Source: Novosphingobium aquimarinum (GTDB lineage: Bacteria > Pseudomonadota > Alphaproteobacteria > Sphingomonadales > Sphingomonadaceae). From it: 41,111 nt of DNA. The translations under genes and the position numbers were made by a program. The notes beneath the pieces were generated by a model. The model was not told where the DNA came from. It saw nothing but the letters and a program-made list of their open reading frames with translations, and did no database searches. Each line of letters starts with the position of its first letter. Within the stretch, counting starts at the first letter, position 1. This document shows, piece by piece, positions 1 to 6,140 of this stretch. The stretch is taken from contig NZ_WRPO01000029.1 in assembly GCF_009746585.1 (NCBI RefSeq), forward strand, positions 1 to 41,111, given 5' to 3'.

Positions 1-120
1 TGACAATCCGGGTGTTGGCGACCCCCGCTCGGGCTACGCCCTCACGGCGCTCGCCAACACCCGGATCAAGTGGCCTGGTTTTACTCCGCCTAATGGACGA
101 CTTTTACTCCGCCGTTGACA
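1..120 (+). mobile_element. IS21-family insertion sequence, right end (partial)
   Basis: This is the terminal part of an insertion sequence that begins outside the window. Two imperfect 20-bp copies of a terminal repeat are visible, TGGCCTGGTTTTACTCCGCC at 71-90 and TGGACGACTTTTACTCCGCC at 94-113. The element ends in GTTGACA at 120. Multiple subterminal repeats and a TG...CA boundary are typical of the IS21 (IstA/IstB) family. The same repeat occurs, inverted, in the IS end at 40989-41111, so both belong to one IS type or to close relatives. It appears inserted into a second IS21-like element whose end occupies 121-302. No transposase codons are recognisable in this stretch. Confidence 0.7.
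6..66. repeat. Perfect 16-bp stem-loop with 29-nt loop near the IS right end
   Basis: Positions 6-21 (ATCCGGGTGTTGGCGA) are perfectly complementary to 51-66. The 29-nt loop (22-50) holds a mini-hairpin, GGGCTACGCCC, at 31-41. No T-tract follows, so it is not a classical intrinsic terminator in the plus direction. A second stem-loop at 161-213 has an almost identical loop of the same length but an unrelated stem. Confidence 0.85.
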
Positions 121-302
121 CTGACGGCTCCTCCACCACCCTCAGATAAGAAGAGGCTTTGCGCTGCTCGCGCCTCCGGTCGGGCTACGCCCTCCCTACG
201 CCGCGAGCAGCGCCGGGATCGCGCCGAACCATCCTTGCGCAATCCTGAAAAGGGGTCCCTTTTGCGCGCCGATAGGGGGTCCCGTTTGCACGCCGATTGA
301 CA
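121..302 (+). mobile_element. Second IS21-like element, right end (partial)
   Basis: This is the remnant of another IS21-type element, disrupted by the IS that ends at 120. Its own subterminal repeats share the core GGTCCC-TTTGC-CGCCGAT, at about 252-273 and 274-297, and it terminates with GATTGACA at 302. To the right the sequence changes directly into the coding frame of a lasso cyclase read on the minus strand, so 302/303 is taken as the insertion junction. A stem-loop at 161-213 lies between the interior and the terminal repeats, the same layout as in the element at 1-120. Target duplications cannot be tested because the other end is absent. Confidence 0.65.
161..213. repeat. Perfect 12-bp stem-loop with conserved 29-nt loop
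   Basis: GCGCTGCTCGCG (161-172) pairs perfectly with 202-213. The loop, 173-201, is 29 nt long and matches 24 of 29 positions of the loop at 22-50, including the inner GGGCTACGCCC hairpin (182-192). The stems of the two structures are unrelated in sequence. The element therefore looks like a structural module kept by both IS21-type ends. Confidence 0.85.
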
Positions 303-536
303 ATCTGCGTCGATTTCGGCTATGGGTTGCGGTGGACCGTTGCGCTCGAAAAGCGTTCCTAAAATCACCCCACGGTTGTCAGCAAGGCGAACGGCGTACC
401 CCGGAGACGTGAAAGCCCGGACACCGCACCCATCGAAGCATAGCTCCAGCCGAAAGCGTTCGGCAGCGTCCTCGACTCGCCTCCGATCTGGGATGGCCCG
501 ATCGATCAGAAATCGCGGAGCACTCACAGCACGCAT
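303..536 (-). pseudogene. Lasso-peptide cyclase (C protein, asparagine-synthetase-like), N-terminal fragment truncated by IS
   Basis: The C protein of lasso clusters activates the side-chain acid of Asp/Glu 8 or 9 with ATP and joins it to the amino group of core residue 1. Only about the first 78 codons remain. The fragment starts MRAVSAPRFLIDRA and carries the N-terminal pattern of proteobacterial cyclases, ending near GVILGTLFERNG at residues 56-67. The frame then runs into the IS end at 302. The whole ATP-pyrophosphatase/synthetase domain is missing, so no cyclase activity is expected. The start codon overlaps the end of the upstream B gene by 13 nt, the usual coupling in A-B-C lasso operons. 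The assignment rests on the N-terminal pattern plus position; the fragment alone would be ambiguous. Confidence 0.65.
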
Positions 537-1204
537 ATCGGGGTGTATATCCGCGCGACGTCTATTGAATCACCAATGACGAGCGAACCTTGCTGTACCC
601 AGCAGTGCGCGGTGAACGGGTTGATCCGGACTCCAATCACCAAGTGGGCATTGTGGCCCAAGCGCAGGCATCGTCTAATCAACGCGATCGCTCGCGGGAG
701 ACAGCGATCATTGCGGCCGAAGACGAAGTCGCTGACCTCGAAGGCGGCCGACAGCCCAAGGTTTGACGCTGGATTGCAGCCTGAATGGCGGTGAGCGAAC
801 CGTAGGCGTTCTCGCTCGATAAGGCACCTAACATCAGCTATGTGTCGGCGTGTCGCGATCTCCTTTGATCGCAGGCGCTCGAAGACAGCTGCAGCAATTT
901 CAACCGCTGGTGCAACATGAGCGGAATACGCCGTAAGGTCCTCATTTGGCTCGGCGACCGAAGGGGGACTCGTTAGTCCGCTTCCCTCGGCGTTTTCGCC
1001 ATCGATTATTTCCAGAGAGATCAGGTCAGTGATCAAGGCAGTATCAGGGCCATCATCGAGTTTTCCGTTCGCCAAGATCGTGTGTTGAAATGCGCGATCG
1101 ACATCTGCAGGAATGCAAAAATATCGGCTCTTACCCTCATCGAGAAAGATCGTTCGTCCCTCGACTGTACAGAAGTGCAATCCAGGCTTAACGCGAAGGT
1201 TCAT
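524..1204 (-). CDS. Lasso-peptide B protein: leader-recognition (PqqD-like) domain fused to transglutaminase-like protease
   Basis: This is the enzyme that binds the precursor leader and cleaves it to free the core peptide before cyclisation. Residues 1-70 (first Met of MAMN numbered 1) form the PqqD/RRE-like leader-binding domain. The C-terminal half is the transglutaminase-like cysteine protease (lasso B2 type). Its likely triad is Cys170 in NDRCLPRAIALIRR, His202 in FTAHCWV and Asp214 in VIGDS. All three are present, so this protein looks intact. B1 and B2 are one polypeptide, as in proteobacterial clusters; actinobacteria usually split them. I choose the ATG at 1204, because the codon two positions upstream is TTG. 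It lies 68 nt after the precursor gene, with a hairpin in between. Confidence 0.85.
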   Translation of the reverse strand: MNLRVKPGLHFCTVEGRTIFLDEGKSRYFCIPADVDRAFQHTILANGKLDDGPDTALITDLISLEIIDGENAEGSGLTSPPSVAEPNEDLTAYSAHVAPAVEIAAAVFERLRSKEIATRRHIADVRCLIERERLRFAHRHSGCNPASNLGLSAAFEVSDFVFGRNDRCLPRAIALIRRCLRLGHNAHLVIGVRINPFTAHCWVQQGSLVIGDSIDVARIYTPICVL

Positions 1205-1225
1205 CGCCAAATTTCCATTCAGAAA

Positions 1226-1260
1226 GGAACGTCCGCAGCGATCAACCTAGCGGACGTTCC
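1226..1260 (-). terminator. Intergenic hairpin between lasso precursor and B gene (probable attenuator)
   Basis: GGAACGTCCGC (1226-1236) pairs perfectly with 1250-1260 over a 13-nt loop. On the minus strand the stem is followed by TTTCT, so it resembles a weak intrinsic terminator. Placed between the precursor gene and the processing-enzyme gene, it would let most transcripts stop after the precursor and a minority continue. This would give the excess of precursor over enzymes that RiPP loci need. The structure is seen directly; the attenuation role is inferred. Confidence 0.65.
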
Positions 1261-1272
1261 GAGGCATCCGAT

Positions 1273-1413
1273 TCAGTCGGCGGAGAGGCCGCCGAAGATC
1301 GGACGAAGCCCATTCTGGTTGTCGTTGACCGATTGGGCGCCGCCCCTCGTCTGCTGCATGACCCCGCCCAGATCCAGGCGTTTCACGTCGCGCTTGTCGT
1401 TCTTCCGTTGCAT
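1273..1413 (-). CDS. Lasso-peptide precursor (46 aa; 8-residue ring predicted)
   Basis: This small gene is the substrate of the downstream B (and C) enzymes. The 46 codons divide into a 23-residue leader, starting MQRKNDKRDVKRLDLGG and ending QQTR, and a 23-residue core. The leader has the conserved Thr at position -2. The core begins GGAQSVND and ends RPIFGGLSAD. Gly1 and Asp8 of the core are correctly placed for an isopeptide-bonded 8-residue ring, leaving a 15-residue loop and tail. The C-terminal GG-x-S/T-A-D pattern recalls sphingomonad lasso peptides such as sphingopyxin. A strong Shine-Dalgarno, GAGGAG, lies 8 nt upstream of the ATG. With the cyclase truncated, the cell probably cannot mature it unless another cyclase acts in trans. 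Confidence 0.85.
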   Translation of the reverse strand: MQRKNDKRDVKRLDLGGVMQQTRGGAQSVNDNQNGLRPIFGGLSAD

Positions 1414-1599
1414 GATTCACTCCTCTTCAACAGCCGCACTGATTTGCGACTGAAGGAGGATAAAATGATGTCTGGGAGATCCCCGAAAATATACCCCGAC
1501 AAGATGGCTGGAAATCCACGCTGTTCAGACCGCAAGGGATGAAAAATTGAGCAATGAATTGATTATAAAAGGATTTTTCCTACGATACGAGCTGAACGA

Positions 1600-2217
1600 T
1601 CATACGAGACTGAACTTCTGTCGGTCAATTCTCCGCATATGATAAGCTTCAAGCCTGCGCCGCATGCTCTTTTGGAGGTCTGCGACCGAAACATTGGTCA
1701 AAGTTCGAACCTCTTTCACGGCGTCGCCGAGATCCTGAATTTCCCCGATTCGGATATAGTGCAGCCGTTCGTTTAGGTTGTTGACCGACGAAATCGCAAA
1801 CTCGTTTCCCGTTGCGGATGCCAGTGAGAGAAATAGGGAGCCAACGGCCTGCGTGACTCCCACAGGCGTCTGTGGCAGAGTCTGGGGTGTTGCCTCTTCG
1901 ATCGCTCGCTTCAAAGCTGGTAGCCTGACGTCGTGAACCAAGCCCATTAGTAAGCTCATATTCCAGGCGTACAGCTGGATCAGCTTTTCGCCATTGTAGT
2001 GGGACAGCCGAAGACCGCCATCGGGATGCGGCTCAATCAATCCTTCACCCATCAGGCGGCACAGAGCCTCTCGCGCAGGCGTTTTGCTAGATCGGTGTCG
2101 GTCCGCAATCTCCTGCACATCCAACCGGCGCCCTGGGGAAAACACGCCAGCGGCGTAGTCTTCCTTCAATGATCGATAAACCATTTCCTGAAGCGGAGGG
2201 TCCATCGCCGACATCAT
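1600..2217 (-). CDS. GntR-family transcriptional regulator
   Basis: This is a DNA-binding regulator. The N-terminal winged helix covers about residues 8-75, with the GntR signature in LQEMVYRSLKEDYAAGVFSPG, the recognition-helix region KTPAREALCRLMGEGLIE, and a beta hairpin after it. A helical effector domain of FadR/FCD character follows to residue 205. The start at 2217 (MMSAMDPP) is chosen because its ATG overlaps the TGA of the helix-turn-helix gene upstream, implying translational coupling. A longer in-frame extension to 2433 would run through that gene and is unlikely. It is co-directional with the lasso genes and ends 186 nt before the precursor, so it is a good candidate local regulator. 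A matching operator lies in the promoter of the pair. Confidence 0.8.
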   Translation of the reverse strand: MMSAMDPPLQEMVYRSLKEDYAAGVFSPGRRLDVQEIADRHRSSKTPAREALCRLMGEGLIEPHPDGGLRLSHYNGEKLIQLYAWNMSLLMGLVHDVRLPALKRAIEEATPQTLPQTPVGVTQAVGSLFLSLASATGNEFAISSVNNLNERLHYIRIGEIQDLGDAVKEVRTLTNVSVADLQKSMRRRLEAYHMRRIDRQKFSLV

Positions 2218-2633
2218 AGACCAGTCTCCGACGCCGTCGCCGCCACAGGCCATGCTGGCGTGAGGGCTTGCGTAAGATGGTCGAGATTCCGCTGTGCGAT
2301 CAACTCGATGCACATCCGTTCCAGATCGCTGAGATCTCCGGTCGCGAGCTGCCGCGGAAAGCACATCTTCTGGCCGGCGAACAGCAGCGGTATCAGGATA
2401 TGGCCCGTCGACAGGCCAAGTCGATAGGCACAAACAAGGTGATCGTCGAGCCGTGAGCGAGGATTTCCGCCTTCGATTTCGCGAAGCCAGCGTATACCCA
2501 TACCAAGCTCTCGCGCCAAATCGCGTTGCGTCAGGCGCCTCTTCTTCCGTGCCTCTTCAATTTGTCGCCCGGACTGCACTTTGACGTACAGGATTGGACT
2601 TTCAGCAACGGAAGTCGCTAAATAGTGCGACAT
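2214..2633 (-). CDS. XRE/Cro-CI-type helix-turn-helix protein
   Basis: This 139-residue protein is the first gene of the regulatory pair. Residues about 22-75 form a Cro/CI helix-turn-helix: GRQIEEARKKRRLTQRDLARELG followed by IRWLREIEGG. The remaining 60 residues are mostly helical and not recognised. The stop codon overlaps the GntR start (ATGA), so the two proteins are probably made together from the promoter at 2687-2716. A role in controlling the lasso genes is inferred from position only. The start ATG at 2633 is the first in frame. Confidence 0.7.
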   Translation of the reverse strand: MSHYLATSVAESPILYVKVQSGRQIEEARKKRRLTQRDLARELGMGIRWLREIEGGNPRSRLDDHLVCAYRLGLSTGHILIPLLFAGQKMCFPRQLATGDLSDLERMCIELIAQRNLDHLTQALTPAWPVAATASETGL

Positions 2634-2686
2634 GTCCGCGTCTCCTTACGGGAGATACCGCCCGCCAAGGCAATTCCATAAGTCGG

Positions 2687-2716
2687 TTCCTATGGTGTAC
2701 TTACCACCAGTGTCAA
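2687..2716 (-). promoter_or_regulatory. Promoter of the XRE-GntR pair with GntR-type operator in the spacer
   Basis: On the minus strand a perfect -35 TTGACA (2716-2711) is followed after 18 nt by a poor -10, TAGGAA (2692-2687). The spacer contains the inverted repeat TGGTG-N7-CACCA (2693-2709), which has the TGGT...ACCA half-sites common for GntR/FadR regulators. A repressor bound there would block RNA polymerase, so autoregulation by the GntR protein encoded downstream is the simplest reading. Confidence 0.5.
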
Positions 2717-2743
2717 ACACAACCTCGGCCAACCTGTCGCGAT

Positions 2744-3193
2744 TTACCCAACAAGATCATTGGGATCGCGTGAAGCTGGTGCTCGTGCCCCCGACTGCAA
2801 TGCGCGATCGAAGGCACTCATGAGGTCCACTTGGTCCGCTTTGGGAATCTGCAGTAGGGCGACGATATATATGGTCCCTAGATTGGGCTGCCGTCCTCCA
2901 GGTGAACTTTGCTGGATTCGTGCGGTTATTCGCGTAGCAACATCCCAGAGGCGAAGAGACGCCCCGACATGATGCTCCTCGCCACCGCCAAGACAGCCAA
3001 GCTCCAGCGCCTTCAACTGGTCGACGATTTCAGCGGTAGACAGCGTATCAAGATGTTCTATCGCCACGTGGAGCGTCGTACCCCAGGCTATCAGCGAGCG
3101 CGTAACGCGAATCAGATGGCAATGGGAATCGATGAGCAGGTCGAGGCCGGCCGGTGAGAGCCGGAGCTTGAAGCTGCGTCTAGCTCGAGCCAT
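2744..3193 (-). CDS. Unknown protein divergent from the transfer operon
   Basis: I do not recognise this 149-residue protein. It begins MARARRSFKLRLSPAGLDLL, is mostly helical by composition and shows no signal peptide, membrane segment or clear helix-turn-helix. The start at 3193 is chosen over an upstream ATG because AAGGAGAG immediately precedes it. Its 5' end faces the repeat-rich region at 3272-3349 and, beyond it, the start of the type IV secretion operon. A regulatory or accessory role for that operon is possible but is based on position alone. The basic N-terminus would fit a DNA-binding protein. Confidence 0.5.
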   Translation of the reverse strand: MARARRSFKLRLSPAGLDLLIDSHCHLIRVTRSLIAWGTTLHVAIEHLDTLSTAEIVDQLKALELGCLGGGEEHHVGASLRLWDVATRITARIQQSSPGGRQPNLGTIYIVALLQIPKADQVDLMSAFDRALQSGARAPASRDPNDLVG

Positions 3194-3271
3194 CTCTCCT
3201 TCTCCCGGCTGGACTATGTTTTTGTCACCCGCCGGCAAGCCCAAGCGGGTGCATTTCCACGACGAATTGCG

Positions 3272-3349
3272 GCGAAAGCGGCATTATAGTGCCGCTTTCG
3301 CGCAAATCCGATCTTTCCAACGCTTTTCGAGATCATTTAGCCGCTTTCG
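3272..3349. promoter_or_regulatory. Repeat-rich control region ahead of the transfer operon
   Basis: A perfect 12-bp palindrome, GCGAAAGCGGCA-N6-TGCCGCTTTCGC, spans 3272-3301. The decamer GCCGCTTTCG occurs at 3291-3300 and 3340-3349 and inverted at 3273-3282. A small hairpin GGCAC-TTCA-GTGCC follows at 3378-3391. The region lies between the divergent genes starting at 3193 and 3539. Repeated sites with dyad symmetry here suggest a regulator-binding region for the tra operon; an oriT-like function is an alternative. Confidence 0.5.
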
Positions 3350-3538
3350 TCTCAACAGTGCTTTGTTTCGCCGCTTCGGCACTTCAGTGCCCTCCCTATT
3401 GCGACGGTCATTTCTGATCGTCATGCCTTGGGACGCGCCGGATCGGCGGCCAGCAGGGACCTAAATCCCGGCCAACCCATCCGGCTCATCCAAACCCCAA
3501 ACCCGAGCGCTTCGCAGCGCCACGAGGAGACATGTGCC

Positions 3539-3838
3539 ATGGACTTCCCATGCTCATTGCCGATGCTTGCCGGAGCACTGTCGCTCGGCACCGCCGCGGT
3601 GCCGGCTTGCGCCCAGACCTACCGGCCGGACGCTGAAGCCTATCCTTGCGCTCGCAGTGCCCAGCTCACTGTCGTTCAGAGCGATTCCGGTTTCTCGATC
3701 CGCGAGAAGGCGGAACAACCCGCCGTTTCCACCACACCGACGGCGATCAAGATCGGCAACTCGCTCACCCTAGACAGCCGACTTTTCGCGCGCACCTCCC
3801 TCGTTCGTCCGGAGTCCAATCATGTCCCGCAGCGCTAA
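3539..3838 (+). CDS. Small exported protein at the head of the transfer operon
   Basis: This is a 99-residue protein with a signal peptide (MDFPCSLPMLAGALSLGTAA, predicted cleavage after ACA at about residue 25) and a short mature part without a recognised domain. The start at 3539 has AGGAG 9 nt upstream. It overlaps the start of the DsbC-like gene by 17 nt, so it belongs to the transfer operon. The exported nature fits periplasmic T4SS accessory proteins. No family is recognised and no function is proposed. Confidence 0.5.
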   Translation: MDFPCSLPMLAGALSLGTAAVPACAQTYRPDAEAYPCARSAQLTVVQSDSGFSIREKAEQPAVSTTPTAIKIGNSLTLDSRLFARTSLVRPESNHVPQR

Positions 3839-4586
3839 GCTGATCGCGGCAGCGCTGATCTGCGCAACAGCGCCTGCTTACGCCCAGGATAGCGGCACCG
3901 AGCCGCTCACGGCCGCAGCCGAGGAGGCTCAGCGTCAGTTGCGCCAGACCTTCACCAATCTGACGTTTGAGGACTTTGGTCCGGCGCCTGTCAGAGGGCC
4001 AATATATCAGGCCATTGCGGGGGGACGAGTCATCTATTTCGCGCCCGAGAGTCAGCATCTTCTGTTCGCCGCGATCTACGACAAGAACGGCGTCAACCTG
4101 ACGGCCCTTGCCCAGGACGCGAGCGCGCGGAAGCGCCTCGGCGCTATCGATCCAGCGGATGCACTGGTCATTGGGCCCGAAGGGGCACCGAAGGTTGTCG
4201 AGTTCACCGATCCCGATTGCCCCTATTGCCAGGCACTGGAGCGCTTCTGGCTGACGAAGGAGGCGGAAGGGAAGCCGGTCCAGCGGCTCGTCTATTTCGT
4301 GAGCGGCATTCATCCGCAGGCAGCCGCCAAGGCCGAACACATTCTTTGCTCTCCTGACCGCCAGGCCACCTTCAAGTCGATCTATGCCGGCGAGCGACCG
4401 GCGGTGCTGCACAAATGCCGGGCCGGCGCCGAGAAGGTCGCCCGCGATGCCGAGACGGTCCGCAAGATGGGCGTCTCTGGCACGCCGACGCTCTTCGTCG
4501 ACGGCAAGCTCGTCTCCGGCTTCCAGCAGGCCGAGCTTGAGGCTTTCATCGAAGCAAGCGCCAAGAAGGCCAAGCCCAGCCCCTGA
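3822..4586 (+). CDS. dsbC: DsbC-like thiol:disulfide interchange protein of the conjugation system
   Basis: This is a periplasmic disulfide isomerase that should correct disulfides in cysteine-rich T4SS proteins such as TraU and TraN. The 254 residues begin with a signal peptide (cleavage after AYA, about residue 21). An N-terminal dimerisation domain (about 25-110) and a thioredoxin fold with active site CPYC at 133-136 follow. The cis-proline lies in GTPTLFVDG at about 222. Two further cysteines lie in the helical insert (176, 199). Length and order match DsbC/DsbG. It is the first long gene of the F-type operon, and F-like systems commonly carry such an enzyme. Confidence 0.85.
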   Translation: MSRSAKLIAAALICATAPAYAQDSGTEPLTAAAEEAQRQLRQTFTNLTFEDFGPAPVRGPIYQAIAGGRVIYFAPESQHLLFAAIYDKNGVNLTALAQDASARKRLGAIDPADALVIGPEGAPKVVEFTDPDCPYCQALERFWLTKEAEGKPVQRLVYFVSGIHPQAAAKAEHILCSPDRQATFKSIYAGERPAVLHKCRAGAEKVARDAETVRKMGVSGTPTLFVDGKLVSGFQQAELEAFIEASAKKAKPSP

Positions 4587-4705
4587 GCACCATTCCAGCG
4601 ATTTGGCGGACCTCGCCTGTGTGCGCTCCCGAGGCGCCCGCGAGGGCCGGAATGCCGGCGAGGACGTAGCTCCGGGAGCCGTCCAGCGCCTCGTCGGCCG
4701 GAAAC

Positions 4706-4735
4706 GTCGTGCCGCGCCGCGTGTCGCGGCACGAC
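4706..4735. repeat. 11-bp perfect hairpin upstream of the pilin gene
   Basis: GTCGTGCCGCG (4706-4716) pairs with 4725-4735 over an 8-nt loop. It lies in the 220-nt gap between dsbC and traA, the first large gap in an otherwise overlapping operon. No T-tract follows. It may stabilise or process the pilin mRNA, a function proposed here only from position. Confidence 0.7.
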
Positions 4736-4806
4736 CGTCGGTGCCGGCAAGCATGATCGGGACGGCTCCAAACACGACCGCTTTTGGTCACATCAGGAGA
4801 CTGCAT

Positions 4807-5124
4807 ATGTTGACTTTGCTTCGGGGAAGGACGTTCCGCACGATCGACGCGGCGGTCCTTTTCCTCCTGGCTGCGATCGCCGGAACGAGCGTTGCCTACG
4901 CCTTCCAGGCGCCGGCTGCTGGCGACCTTGGTTACGACATCTACGACATCGTCGTGAACCAGGGCGTCAAGGGGCCGCTCGGCTTCGTGGGCGGCGTTGC
5001 CGCCTTCCTGTTCGGCGTCTCGCGGCTCTTCTCCAACATCATGATCGGCATCCCAACGATCGTGGCGGCGGTCTGCCTCATCAAGGCGGATTCGATCCTC
5101 CAGACCTTCGGCATGCTGATCTGA
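4807..5124 (+). CDS. traA: TraA-like F-type pilin precursor
   Basis: This is the candidate major subunit of the conjugative pilus. The 105 residues have a long leader with a hydrophobic stretch and a probable cleavage site after SVAYA (about residue 32). A mature part of about 73 residues follows, with two hydrophobic segments (about 58-75 and 78-100). That is the two-helix topology of F pilin, which is stored in the inner membrane before assembly. AGGAG precedes the ATG at 8 nt. It lies directly before traL as in F. The call rests on size, topology and position; pilin sequences diverge quickly. Confidence 0.75.
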   Translation: MLTLLRGRTFRTIDAAVLFLLAAIAGTSVAYAFQAPAAGDLGYDIYDIVVNQGVKGPLGFVGGVAAFLFGVSRLFSNIMIGIPTIVAAVCLIKADSILQTFGMLI

Positions 5125-5232
5125 AAGTCAGGCTGGGCGCCGGACAGACCGGCGTCTCGCCACCGGAACGGGAGGCGGTGGTCGTCTTCCGCAATCCACG
5201 CCCAGCGGCGTGGTGAAGCAAGGGAGAAGAGC

Positions 5233-5499
5233 GTGGACGAACGTCTGCCACAGTTCCTGCATCGGCCGGTCCAGATCCTCTGGTTCGACAGTCAGGAATT
5301 CATCGTCGTCATGAGCGTGATCTTCGTCGCGGTCATCGTCGGCGGATTCATCGGCTGGCTCCTCATCGGCGCTCTTCTTCTTTTCATTCCCTGGAAGCGG
5401 ACCAAGCCGCGCGGGTTCATCCCGCACCTGGCCTGGCGCTGGGGCCTTGCCCGCTTCCGCAACTATCCGGGTCCGACCCAGACCCGCTTCTTCGAGTAG
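5233..5499 (+). CDS. traL: TraL pilus assembly protein
   Basis: This is a small inner-membrane protein of the pilus assembly complex (VirB3-like). The 88 residues open with the family pattern RLPQFLHRPVQILWFDSQE. One or two membrane segments follow at about 28-58, and a basic C-terminal tail contains KPRGFIPH. The start is a GTG at 5233, preceded by a purine-rich GGGAGAAG. It is followed after 5 nt by traE. Confidence 0.85.
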   Translation: MDERLPQFLHRPVQILWFDSQEFIVVMSVIFVAVIVGGFIGWLLIGALLLFIPWKRTKPRGFIPHLAWRWGLARFRNYPGPTQTRFFE

Positions 5500-5504
5500 G
5501 CGAG

Positions 5505-6140
5505 ATGGCTCATCCCTTCAGGCGCAAGCGCCAACCCGACATGATCGGTGACACGCGGCCAAGCTGGCACCTGCACCGCTATCTGCAGGGCTCGGCCAAT
5601 CTCTTCGAAGAGAACCGGCTCCTCAAGGTCGCGATCGCGGGTCTGTTCGGGATCACTGCTGTGCTCGGGACTGTCATCTATACGTCGAACCAGAACACGC
5701 GCACCGTGATCGTACCGTTCGGCGCGGACGGCGACCTCTATGTGACCGGCAACAAGCCTTCCGAGGCCTATCTGCGCTCGATCACCTTCAACATCGTCGG
5801 TCTCGCAGGCACCTATTCCGCTTATTCGGCGGATCGTCAGTTCCAGGAACTGCTGCGGATAGCGCATCCCAGCGCCTATAACGGTCTGCGGGATAGCCTG
5901 AATCGTCTCCTCGACGAGCTCGGCAACAACCCGACACTTTCGATCGCGACCTATATCCGCGGCGACCAGCCCGTCACCTGGACCGGGAGCGAGATCCTCG
6001 TGCCGGTGGAGAAGGTCCGCGTCATCGGCGGCGTGATCCGCAAGTTCCGAGGCAATCTGCGCATTCGCTACGCGCTCGAAAACGGCCGCTTCTGGCTGAC
6101 CGCCCTCCAGGAGGAGAATTTCAGTGCCGATGTCCGCTAA
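5505..6140 (+). CDS. traE: TraE pilus assembly protein
   Basis: This VirB8-like component is a bitopic inner-membrane protein with a periplasmic domain needed for pilus assembly. Of 211 residues, a cytoplasmic N-terminus of about 38 residues is followed by one membrane helix (about 43-62, VAIAGLFGITAVLGTVIY). The periplasmic part contains the TraE landmarks PSEAYLRSITFNIV and the C-terminal YALENGRFWLTALQEE. The 3' end overlaps traK by 17 nt and carries the traK ribosome-binding site. Confidence 0.88.
   Translation: MAHPFRRKRQPDMIGDTRPSWHLHRYLQGSANLFEENRLLKVAIAGLFGITAVLGTVIYTSNQNTRTVIVPFGADGDLYVTGNKPSEAYLRSITFNIVGLAGTYSAYSADRQFQELLRIAHPSAYNGLRDSLNRLLDELGNNPTLSIATYIRGDQPVTWTGSEILVPVEKVRVIGGVIRKFRGNLRIRYALENGRFWLTALQEENFSADVR

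Noticed and set aside
1414..1599. Sigma-70 promoter for the lasso precursor
   Set aside because: TATATT and several TTGxxx hexamers exist on the minus strand, but no pair has acceptable spacing; read-through from the regulator genes or an ECF promoter is possible.
3272..3391. oriT
   Set aside because: Inverted repeats are present but no relaxase gene is nearby and no recognisable nick motif was found; kept as a regulatory region.
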